Assembly: GCF_000756305.1 (NCBI RefSeq)
Contig: NZ_JRFE01000015.1
Span: 130,238 to 194,237, forward strand
DNA: 64,000 nt
From: Myxosarcina sp. GI1
Lineage (GTDB): Bacteria; Cyanobacteriota; Cyanobacteriia; Cyanobacteriales; Xenococcaceae
Direction: 5' to 3'
Position numbers and translations under genes: made by a program. Within the stretch, counting starts at the first letter, position 1, and every line of letters starts with the position of its first letter. Below are positions 35,075 through 43,192 of this stretch, one piece after another. The notes below the pieces were generated by a model. It saw nothing but the letters and a program-made list of their open reading frames with translations. It did no database searches and was not told the origin of the DNA.

Positions 35075-36769
35075 ATGAAACAAAGTATCAAACCTCGGCA
35101 ACTGCGAACGCCAAAGCTAAATTTTTTAGAGTGGAATCCCCAACTATTCCGCGAAGTAAAAGGTAAATTTAAACCGAGAAATATTATAGTTACGGTTAGT
35201 GTGTCTTTAGTTACCCAAATCGCCTTTCTAATTTATTTTTTGGGTAAGTTACCAGAACCACTTTCAACAGGTTCGCAATACAGTCGCTATTGCTTTGGAA
35301 CTGATTCCTATCTCTCTGAAAGTTTGTGCCAGACCGACTTATTAGATAATTGGTTAATCAATTGGCAACTACTATGGTTCGATCTGTTTGTGCTTTTAAG
35401 TCTGGTTGCTATTTTTGCTCTGCTGATTATCGGTACTTATATGCTGGTTGCCGATATAGTCAAAGAAGAAAGTAGCGGCACCTTAAATTTTATTCGCCTC
35501 ACTCCTCAATCTGCTACCAGTATATTAACGGGCAAACTTGTAGGGGTACCTAGCTTGCTTTATTTGGGAATCTTACTAGCATTTCCCCTACATTTATATG
35601 CAGGTTTGGGAGCGCGTTTATCTTTAAATTTAGTTCTGGGTTTTGATGCGGCAATAGTTGCTGCTTGCGCGTTCTTTTACAGTGCGGCTCTACTTTGGAG
35701 TTTAGTTAATACTGGCTTATCTGGTTTTAAACCTTGGTTGTTTGGCGGTGTAGTTACTTTCTTTGTCTGTACGGCTAACCAAGCTGCAATGAGTAACTAT
35801 TCAACTGTATTCAACAATTCCTTAGATTGGTTCAATCTGTTTTATCCAGGCAGAATTTTAACTTACTTATCTGACGCCACCTATCTACCAAGCATTTATC
35901 TGTCTTACAGCAACGCCGAAGATTTTAGAGAATTATTGTTTTACGGACATTCTCTCTGGACGACACCCAGTCTCGGTATTGGTTTGACTATTTTAAACCT
36001 TGGTTTATGGACGTATTGGATTTGGGAGGCTCTAAAACGCCGTTTTCACAATCCTGAGTATACTTTGTTAAGTAAAACGCAAAGCTATTGGATTACAGGA
36101 TGGTTTGTAGCGATTTGTTTGGGTTTTACCCTGCAATCTACCGAGACTCATCAAATCATGAGTAATTTGTCGCTGTTGCAGTTTTTCTTATTAGTCTTCT
36201 TTTTGGGTTTGATTGCTGCTTTAAGTCCTCACCGTCAGACATTACAAGATTGGGCAAGATACCGCCATCAGCTAGAACGAAAAGGAATCTGGCAAGAATT
36301 GATATTTGGCGATCGCTCTCCTGCAACTGTGGCGATCGCGATAAATTTATTAATGGTTACGGCTTATATTTTGCCTTCGGTATTGCTCTTTCCTGTTGAA
36401 GAAAATACTGCTACTACCGTCTGGGGACTAATCATCGGAGCCAACATAATTCTGTTCTATAGCTTAGTTGCTCAATTAGTGTTAACAATCGCCAGTCAGA
36501 AAAGAGCGATTTGGGCAGCAGCAACTGTTTTAGCTTTGATAGTAGTGCCAGTCGTTAGTTTCGGTCTAATTGGTTTCCATCCCGAACTGTTTCCTCAAGG
36601 TTGGCTGTTTAGCTTTTTGCCCTTGCTGGGTACTAAAACGGCTACTCTATCAATGGTATTGTCCTCAATTTTGGTTCAGTGGCTGGCGATCGCTCTAGCT
36701 GGTTTCCAGATGACTAAAGTTATTCGTCAGGCTGGTGCTTCAGAAACCAAGCTGTTGTTGGGTAAATGA
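35075..36769 (+). CDS. ABC-2 type transporter permease
   Basis: A 564-residue polytopic protein with about 11-12 hydrophobic segments. It starts with a soluble N-terminus (LEWNPQLFREVKGKFKPRN), a first helix at about 37-55, and the ABC-2 hallmark EESSGTLNFIRLTPQSATSI, a coupling-helix region after the second or third helix. It pairs with the upstream ATPase. The size and the duplicated second half are typical of cyanobacterial exporters of this group. Substrate unknown. Confidence 0.85.
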   Translation: MKQSIKPRQLRTPKLNFLEWNPQLFREVKGKFKPRNIIVTVSVSLVTQIAFLIYFLGKLPEPLSTGSQYSRYCFGTDSYLSESLCQTDLLDNWLINWQLLWFDLFVLLSLVAIFALLIIGTYMLVADIVKEESSGTLNFIRLTPQSATSILTGKLVGVPSLLYLGILLAFPLHLYAGLGARLSLNLVLGFDAAIVAACAFFYSAALLWSLVNTGLSGFKPWLFGGVVTFFVCTANQAAMSNYSTVFNNSLDWFNLFYPGRILTYLSDATYLPSIYLSYSNAEDFRELLFYGHSLWTTPSLGIGLTILNLGLWTYWIWEALKRRFHNPEYTLLSKTQSYWITGWFVAICLGFTLQSTETHQIMSNLSLLQFFLLVFFLGLIAALSPHRQTLQDWARYRHQLERKGIWQELIFGDRSPATVAIAINLLMVTAYILPSVLLFPVEENTATTVWGLIIGANIILFYSLVAQLVLTIASQKRAIWAAATVLALIVVPVVSFGLIGFHPELFPQGWLFSFLPLLGTKTATLSMVLSSILVQWLAIALAGFQMTKVIRQAGASETKLLLGK

Positions 36770-36832
36770 TCGCAGCAGTTTTCGATTGGAATACGGACAC
36801 TTTGGATTAGACAGGCTCTAGGCTTTAGGCAT

Positions 36833-36893
36833 AAGGAAGAAGAAAGAAGTTTTTTTATCCCTTCCTCTTTCTTCCTTCTTTCCTCTTTCTTCA
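36833..36893. terminator. Purine/pyrimidine inverted repeat between convergent genes
   Basis: A purine tract (AGGAAGAAGAAAGAAG, 36834-36849) faces T7 and a long pyrimidine tract (36858-36892) that is largely complementary to it. Sited between the convergent permease and zinc-binding-protein genes, it could terminate transcription from both sides. Confidence 0.4.
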
Positions 36894-37982
36894 TTAATTT
36901 TCAAAAGGGGTGCAGTTACCGCCCAAGCCATCAACAATAGTACAAGTATTATCAACCATCATCTCGATGTAGGTATCGGCTTCTCCCAAACCATCGGCTG
37001 ATAACTTCGTCTGTGCTAACTCAACTCCTGCTTCACGAGCAACGCTATTAATAACGCGATCGCTGGCTGTAGATTCGGCAAAAATAGTTGGTATTTCTTG
37101 CTGTCGAACTTGAGTTGCTAACTCTCTTAGCTGGGAGGCGGTAGGCGATTCCTCATCGCTCAAACCTTGCAAACTTAAATAATCGGTAAATTCATAAGCC
37201 TTAACATAATAGTTAAACGAATCATGAACGGTAACTAATATTTTTTGAGCTTCAGGAATAGTGGCAACTTGGTTTTTAATCCAGGCATCTAGTAACCACA
37301 GACGATCTTCTAAAGCCACGCTGTTTTGTAAGTAAAGTGCGGCATTAGCTGGATTTAACTGAGTCAAAGCTGTTTGCAGCGATTCTACTGTCGCCACCGC
37401 ATTTTCGACATTTTGCCAAACGTGGGGATCTGCTCCTTCTAAATTTTGAGTTTCTGGTGCAGCTTGAGTATCTGGCAACTGGTTGGCTTCTGGCACTAGA
37501 CGATCGGTTATCGATGATTCTGTGGTTTGTGTTTCAGAAGTATTTTCGTTTTCAGCTTCTGCTTCGTCGTGTTCTGCTTCATGATGGTGATCGCCAACAA
37601 TTGGTTCGGTTACTGCCGCTTCGTAGACGGCTATTTTCGGAGTTGGTGTTTGTGTGGCTGCTAATAACTCGCTAATTCGTGGTTCTAGTTCGTAACCCCC
37701 ATAGAGAATTAACTGCGCTGCTTCGAGCAATTGGCGATCTCTGGGGGTAGGACGATAGGTATGGGGGTCTTGAGTACCTTTTAGTAAACAAGTTAAATCT
37801 AAAGTATCCTCGGCAATAGCTTCAACAAAATCGCAAATAATACTGTGAGTTGCCACCACGGTAGGTTTTGTCTGTGCTAAAACAGAGCTTCGATCGCGAA
37901 CGAAATTACAGCCAGTCAAACTAGTCATTGCTAACACAGCAACACCTAAAAGGCTTTGTTTCCCTCGCACTCGTTCTAACAT
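36894..37982 (-). CDS. znuA: Zinc ABC transporter substrate-binding lipoprotein
   Basis: A 362-residue cluster A-I metal-binding protein with a lipobox LTGC (Cys about 25). Metal ligands fit the family: ATHSI (first His), DPHTYRP (second), DPHVWQN (third) and the late Glu/Asp region (IFAESTASD). Between the first ligands lies a long His/Glu-rich loop (GDHHHEAEHDEAEAE, about 130-145), typical of zinc rather than manganese proteins. It is divergent from the ATPase gene, with a shared region bearing two Zur-like boxes. Zinc over manganese is inferred from the loop and the boxes. Confidence 0.85.
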   Translation of the reverse strand: MLERVRGKQSLLGVAVLAMTSLTGCNFVRDRSSVLAQTKPTVVATHSIICDFVEAIAEDTLDLTCLLKGTQDPHTYRPTPRDRQLLEAAQLILYGGYELEPRISELLAATQTPTPKIAVYEAAVTEPIVGDHHHEAEHDEAEAENENTSETQTTESSITDRLVPEANQLPDTQAAPETQNLEGADPHVWQNVENAVATVESLQTALTQLNPANAALYLQNSVALEDRLWLLDAWIKNQVATIPEAQKILVTVHDSFNYYVKAYEFTDYLSLQGLSDEESPTASQLRELATQVRQQEIPTIFAESTASDRVINSVAREAGVELAQTKLSADGLGEADTYIEMMVDNTCTIVDGLGGNCTPFEN

Positions 37983-38008
37983 TAGCCAAACTCCTTTATT
38001 AGTTGATG

Positions 38009-38051
38009 AAAATGATAATGATTCTTATTATTATAAAATGATAATGATTCT
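38009..38051. promoter_or_regulatory. Tandem Zur-like boxes between znuA and znuC
   Basis: The 17-base word AAAATGATAATGATTCT occurs twice (38009-38025 and 38035-38051) on the same strand, 26 bases from start to start. Each contains TGATAAT-n-ATT, the strong half of the cyanobacterial Zur/Fur-type box (TGATAATnATTATCA). The second ends 17 bases before the znuC ATG, well placed for repression by Zn-loaded Zur of both divergent genes. Confidence 0.65.
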
Positions 38052-38068
38052 AAATTTATTTGCAACCG

Positions 38069-38809
38069 ATGTCGATCTTAGAAGTTTGCGATCTAACGGT
38101 TAATTATCGCCGTACTCAAGCCATAAGCGGGATAACGTTTGAACTCCAGCCAGGACAAATTACGGGTTTATTAGGTCCAAATGGTGCGGGTAAAAGCACT
38201 TTGGTTAAAGCCATCCTGGGACTGGTGCCAACTACTCAGGGATTTGTAAAATTTGGTTCTCGTCCTCTAAAAAAACAGTTAAAGCGAGTTGCCTATGTAC
38301 CGCAGCGATCGCAAATTGATTGGGACTATCCCGTTACCGTGCAAAAAGTGGTAATGATGGGACGTATCGCTCATACAGGTTGGTTTAGAAAGCCTTCGGT
38401 TGCTTCTAAGTCGATCGTGCGAGAAGCTTTAGAAAGAGTGGGGATGTGGCAATACCGCCAGCATCAAATAAGCGAACTGTCGGGAGGACAACAACAGCGA
38501 ATATTTTTAGCAAGGGCGATCGCTCAAGAAGCCGATTTATTTTTCTTTGACGAACCGTTTAATAATATCGATCGCCAAACCGAGGCAGTTATGTTCGATC
38601 TTTTTAGCGAACTTAAGGTACGACAAAAAACTTTGTTAGTTATCAGTCACGATTTAGGCGAAACTCTAAGTAATTACGACCGACTGTTACTATTAGACCG
38701 TCAACTAATTGCATCGGGTAAAAGAGAAGAGGTTTTAACTAGAGAAAATCTTAAAAAAGCTTATGGATTTTCAATGAATAAGCAGCAGTTAGCGATCGAG
38801 GCATATTAA
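38069..38809 (+). CDS. znuC: Zinc ABC transporter ATP-binding protein
   Basis: From the ATG at 38069, 246 residues: Walker A GPNGAGKST, the Q-loop area YVPQRSQIDWDYPVTV typical of metal-type ABC ATPases, signature LSGGQQQR, Walker B LFFFDEPF and the His switch VISHD. The TTG at 38060 used by a longer frame is unnecessary. It is divergent from znuA and 326 bases upstream of the permease gene. The QIDWDYPV segment also occurs in manganese systems (MntA), so metal identity depends on the partner protein and boxes. Confidence 0.9.
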   Translation: MSILEVCDLTVNYRRTQAISGITFELQPGQITGLLGPNGAGKSTLVKAILGLVPTTQGFVKFGSRPLKKQLKRVAYVPQRSQIDWDYPVTVQKVVMMGRIAHTGWFRKPSVASKSIVREALERVGMWQYRQHQISELSGGQQQRIFLARAIAQEADLFFFDEPFNNIDRQTEAVMFDLFSELKVRQKTLLVISHDLGETLSNYDRLLLLDRQLIASGKREEVLTRENLKKAYGFSMNKQQLAIEAY

Positions 38810-39135
38810 GCTTAAAAATTGTAGTTTTTTTAATGATTATTAGAATTGATTGTAGTGTAATTAACGTAGCCAAGACACTTCATCATGAGTATCTATTTAT
38901 TCATTATTTACTATTTCTTATTGCTCTACAGACAAACCCATCGCTTCTTCTAAAAATTTATCTAACAAAACATTATTTAGTGACATAGTATTTTTGTTGT
39001 TAGTCGATTGGTTGACTTTATATCTTATATTATTCCAAACTTCTCAATTGAAATAAATATTAGCGATAAACTAAATTAAACACTAATATTTATTAAATTG
39101 TTTAGCTAAATTATATTTTTGTAAGATTTAATATC
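38810..39135. other. AT-rich spacer between znuC and znuB
   Basis: A 326-base, very AT-rich stretch. The minus strand carries a 22-codon frame (about 38919-38987) reading like the N-terminal part of a small acidic protein (LLDKFLEEAMGLSVEQ), too short to call. The long spacer is unusual inside an ABC operon and may contain a separate promoter for znuB. Confidence 0.4.
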
Positions 39136-40017
39136 GTGTTATTTACTTGGCTAATAGAACCTTTGAGTTTTGAATTTATGCGTCAGGCGATCGCCATAGG
39201 AATTTTGTTAGGAATTCTCAGTGCGGTAGTAGGTAGCTATTTGATTTTGCAGCAGATGGGTATGATGAGCGGCGTAATTTCTCATGCTGTTTTACCAGGT
39301 ATGGCAATCGCTTTTTTTTTAGAGATTAATCTAGCAATTGGCGCATTTATCGCAGGAGTTTTAAGCGCCTTACTGGTAATAGTAATTAAAACGAGATCGC
39401 CTATAAAAGTAGATGCGGCAATGGGACTTAGTTTAACTACATTTCTGGCTTTGGGAGTAATTTTAATTACTGCTTTAGAAACTAATGCGATCGATCTTGA
39501 TGCTCTTTTATTTGGTGATATTTTAGGAGTTACTATTGACGACGTTTGGCAAACGGGTATTATTACGGCAGTTATTTTAATTTTGACAAGGCTTTTTTAT
39601 AAAGAATTAGAATTTTATACTTTCGATCCTCTGGGGGCAAAAGCTTGTGGATTACCTACTAATTTGCTGTATTTAGGCTTGGTTTGCGCTATAACCTTGA
39701 CTATAGTTGCCAGTATGCAAACCGTAGGGGTTTTGCTGGTTATGTCTTTATTAGTAGGTCCTGCAATTACTGCCTATTTGCTGGTTAGAGAACTGAAGCA
39801 AATGATGTTTTTAGGAGCGATAATTGGTGCAGTTTCCAGTATTGGCGGTATGTATTTAAGCTATTATTTCGATTTACCTTCTGGTGCGTCTATAGTTTTA
39901 GTCGTGTTTGGATGCTTTTTGCTGGCACTATTATTTAGTCCCCGTCAGGGAATTTTAACCACGCCGAATGTTAGAGCTAAAGTTGGTAGTTGGTTATGGA
40001 AAAACAGTAGCAAGTAG
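39136..40017 (+). CDS. znuB: Metal ABC transporter permease (ZnuB/MntB family)
   Basis: A 293-residue membrane protein with about eight or nine helices and the ABC-3 family pattern: MRQAIAIGILLGILSAVVGS at the N-terminus, MGMMSGVISHAVLPG (conserved His/Asp-type loop), SLTTFLALGVIL and SLLVGPAITAYLL. The start is a GTG at 39136 with no strong ribosome binding site. Together with znuC and znuA it completes a zinc importer. Confidence 0.9.
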   Translation: MLFTWLIEPLSFEFMRQAIAIGILLGILSAVVGSYLILQQMGMMSGVISHAVLPGMAIAFFLEINLAIGAFIAGVLSALLVIVIKTRSPIKVDAAMGLSLTTFLALGVILITALETNAIDLDALLFGDILGVTIDDVWQTGIITAVILILTRLFYKELEFYTFDPLGAKACGLPTNLLYLGLVCAITLTIVASMQTVGVLLVMSLLVGPAITAYLLVRELKQMMFLGAIIGAVSSIGGMYLSYYFDLPSGASIVLVVFGCFLLALLFSPRQGILTTPNVRAKVGSWLWKNSSK

Positions 40018-40121
40018 AAAGTTCAAAAGTAGCAATTGGAAAATGACACAGAAATAATCTTCCTCACTCGGCATTTAGATCTAGAATGATATCCATCAGA
40101 CAGTAATCAAAGAAAATACTT

Positions 40122-41600
40122 ATGGCGATCGCGACAACAAACTCCAAACCGCTAGACATAACTCGTCATGGATTACCTAATATCTGTGGTTGGGAGTCGG
40201 AAATTGCTTCACTAGTAAATCAAGAGCGATCGATTTTTTTACCCAACAGCAATATAAATATAGACAAAATTAAAGCTGGTTTTGCTTGCGCCTTACACAT
40301 GCACCAACCAACTATTCCTGCAGGAGCGAACGGCGAGTTAATTTCCAACTTACAGTATATGCTCGAACATCAAGGAGAAGGAGACAACCACAACGCGAAT
40401 GTTTTTGCCTGGTGTTATAGCCGTATGGGTGATTGGATACCCGAACTGGTACATAATGGCTGCAATCCTCGCATCATGTTGGATTACTCTGGTAACTTAC
40501 TGTGGGGAATTCAGCAAATGGGACGCAATGATATTATCGACAATTTGAAAAAGCTAGCTTGCGACCTTCAATATCAGCCTCATGTCGAATTCTTGGGAAC
40601 CATGTGGAGTCATGCAGTTATTCCTTCTACCCCCATTCCCGACATCAAACTGCATATTCGGGCGTGGCAGCAGTATTTTGCCGCGATTTTTGGTTACGAT
40701 GCCCTGCAACGAGTAAAAGGTTTCTCACCACCAGAGATGCACTTACCCAATCATCCCGATACCCTGTACGAATACATTAAAGCTTTAAAAGAATGTGGCT
40801 ATCGCTGGCTATTGGTACAGGAACATTCTGTAGAAAGGTTAGATGGTTCGGGACTGCACCACGATGATAAATATATTCCCAATCGTCTTGTCGCTCGTAA
40901 TTCCAACGGCGAAACTATTAGTATTACTGCATTGATTAAAACTCAAGGTTCGGATACCAAATTAGTCGCTCAAATGCAGCCCTATCACGAAGCTAAAGGC
41001 AGAAACAGACAGCAAATTGGTAATGTCTCCGTACCTGGTTGCGTTTCTCAAATAGCCGATGGCGAAAATGGCGGCGTAATGATGAACGAGTATGCCCGTG
41101 ATTTTCAACCTGTTTGGTATGAAATTAAAGATAACAGCGACGTAGTCGGGCTAAACGGTACGGAATATATCGAACTAATTGAAGCTGCTGGAGCCGCTCC
41201 CAATAATTATCCCATCTGTCAGGCAGCAGGACAACACAAAATCTGGCAAAAAGTAGATCCCGATACAGCCACACCAGAAGCAGTAGCTAAGGCTATCGAA
41301 GAATTGACCGCTACCGACGACCGATTTCATACCGATGGTGCGTCCTGGACGGATGACTTAAGCTGGGTCAAAGGTTATGAAAATGTTCTCGAACCGATGA
41401 ATCAACTCAGTGCCATGTTTCATACCAAATACGATTCTCTGGTAGCTGAAGATCCAGAAATTACTAAAAGTGCCGAGTATCAAGAAGCACTGCTATATGT
41501 CTTGCTACTTGAAACTAGCTGTTTTCGCTATTGGGGACAGGGTACCTGGACTGATTATGCACGGAAATTGTATCAAAGTGGTAAAGCTTTATTGAAATAG
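40122..41600 (+). CDS. Glycoside hydrolase family 57-like protein
   Basis: A 492-residue protein with GH57 hallmarks: ALHMHQPTIP near residue 57 (first conserved block), EFLGTMWSHAV, and KGFSPPEMHLPNHPD (about 204-218), in which the Glu occupies the region of the family's nucleophile block. A later block covers the HTDGASWTDD area. GH57 enzymes act on alpha-glucans (amylase, branching enzyme). Exact specificity is not evident. It is monocistronic by appearance. Confidence 0.85.
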   Translation: MAIATTNSKPLDITRHGLPNICGWESEIASLVNQERSIFLPNSNINIDKIKAGFACALHMHQPTIPAGANGELISNLQYMLEHQGEGDNHNANVFAWCYSRMGDWIPELVHNGCNPRIMLDYSGNLLWGIQQMGRNDIIDNLKKLACDLQYQPHVEFLGTMWSHAVIPSTPIPDIKLHIRAWQQYFAAIFGYDALQRVKGFSPPEMHLPNHPDTLYEYIKALKECGYRWLLVQEHSVERLDGSGLHHDDKYIPNRLVARNSNGETISITALIKTQGSDTKLVAQMQPYHEAKGRNRQQIGNVSVPGCVSQIADGENGGVMMNEYARDFQPVWYEIKDNSDVVGLNGTEYIELIEAAGAAPNNYPICQAAGQHKIWQKVDPDTATPEAVAKAIEELTATDDRFHTDGASWTDDLSWVKGYENVLEPMNQLSAMFHTKYDSLVAEDPEITKSAEYQEALLYVLLLETSCFRYWGQGTWTDYARKLYQSGKALLK

Positions 41601-41720
41601 TTAATTAGTTGGGCAAATATAGAAAACAATCTGACATAACTTATTTATACTGGTAACAACTCTAGGTAATATACTTGGAGCAAAATCAAAATATTGTAAG
41701 TATCAAACATTTTAACTTTT

Positions 41721-42911
41721 ATGTACACAATTTTAGATACAGTTAATTTACTCAATGTATCTATTCATAATATTACTGCTAATGAACTACTAGAAGACTT
41801 AAGTGTTAATGGCGGGGTAGTGGTAACTCCTAACGTCGATCATTTAGTTAAATTGCAAAGCGATCTGGAATTACTTAAAGCATATTATCATTCTGACTAT
41901 CGAGTTTGTGATAGTAAAATAATTCAGTATATTTCCTATTTTCTTGGCAGTCCAATTAAAGAAAAAATTTCAGGCTCGGACTTTTTTCCTGCTTTTTGTA
42001 AATATAACCAACACAACGAAAAAATCAAAATATTTTTGTTAGGTGGTAAGCCAGGAGTCGCCCAACAAGCCCAAGTAAAAATCAATCAAAAAATTGGTAG
42101 AAATATTATTGTTGACTCTCTATCACCTTCTTTTGGATTTGAAAAAAACGAACTAGAATGTCAAGAAATCATCGATCGCATCAATGCTTCTCAAGCTAAC
42201 GTGTTAGCAATTGGGGTGGGCGCACCAAAACAGGAAAAATGGATTGCTAAATACAAACATAAGTTAAATAAAATCGATATCTTTTTGGCTATTGGCGCGA
42301 CTATTGATTTTGAGGCAGGTCACAAATCCAGAGCACCCAAATGGATGAGCCAATGTGGTTTAGAGTGGCTTTATCGCCTCTATAGCGAACCCCAGCGGCT
42401 GTGGAAGAGATATTTAGTTGACAGTTTGCCTTTTTTCTGGTCGGTGGGCAAACAAAAGTTTGCTTGCTATCGATTTCCTTACGAACTCAAAATTCAATGT
42501 TTGCCTTTAGGAGAATTATTACAGCAGGCAGGCTTGCTATCATCTAGCCAAATCAGACAAACTTTGCGTCTGCAAGCCAATAGCAATTGTTATCGCTTTG
42601 GTGAATTAGTAGTTCGACAGGGGTATCTCAACTCAAAAACAGTCGATTTTTTTGCCGCTGAATTACCACAGCTAATTGAATTCGACTGTCAACTGCGTTT
42701 GGGAGAATACTTAAATAAAGCGGGATTGCTCGATCGCGACCAAGTTGCCGAGGCTTTAGAATATCAAAGATTAACTGAGAAAAAGTTTGGGGAGATTATT
42801 ATTCAAAAAGGATGGATTAATCTCGTGACTCTAAAATGGTTTATCGAACTACAAAAACAACTGGTACGGGTTGCTAGTAACAAAGAGCTAGAAGTTCAAA
42901 TAGCTAGATAA
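41721..42911 (+). CDS. WecG/TagA/CpsF glycosyltransferase fused to two MshEN-like repeats
   Basis: Residues 1-245 are a GT26 glycosyltransferase: VVVTPNVDHLVKLQ, the SGSDFFPAF segment, IFLLGGKPGVA, VLAIGVGAPKQEKWI, GATIDFEAGHKSRAP and LEWLYRLYSEPQRLWKRY. Residues about 260-390 are an added module with two similar copies of LGExLxxAGLL...QxxxxxxxFGExxxxxG, the pattern of MshEN (GspE N-terminal) domains that bind c-di-GMP in other proteins. The enzyme would transfer N-acetylmannosamine-type sugars to a lipid carrier for surface polysaccharide. Regulation by c-di-GMP is inference. Confidence 0.85.
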   Translation: MYTILDTVNLLNVSIHNITANELLEDLSVNGGVVVTPNVDHLVKLQSDLELLKAYYHSDYRVCDSKIIQYISYFLGSPIKEKISGSDFFPAFCKYNQHNEKIKIFLLGGKPGVAQQAQVKINQKIGRNIIVDSLSPSFGFEKNELECQEIIDRINASQANVLAIGVGAPKQEKWIAKYKHKLNKIDIFLAIGATIDFEAGHKSRAPKWMSQCGLEWLYRLYSEPQRLWKRYLVDSLPFFWSVGKQKFACYRFPYELKIQCLPLGELLQQAGLLSSSQIRQTLRLQANSNCYRFGELVVRQGYLNSKTVDFFAAELPQLIEFDCQLRLGEYLNKAGLLDRDQVAEALEYQRLTEKKFGEIIIQKGWINLVTLKWFIELQKQLVRVASNKELEVQIAR

Positions 42912-43192
42912 AAAAAGCATAAGACAATAGGATTACTATATTGATTTTTATATACTCGCTCGTGCGATCGCTAAATGGCTAGGGCTATTATAATACTGTA
43001 GTTAGTTGGTTAAAATTAGCAATTTACTATTTAGTCAAACAAAATCAATCTTTATTTATCGATCGCCAGTAAATAATCTACTCGATCGCAGATAAAGAGC
43101 GGTTAGCCCATATATATATTTAGTATCTGTAACCATACAAACGACTAAATTTTTAAAAATAACTTAGTTTGACGAATCATTTAGTACTTCCT

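Noticed and set aside
38890-38987. Tiny frames on both strands between znuC and znuB
   Set aside because: About 22 codons each, with no ribosome binding site and no domain that could be supported.
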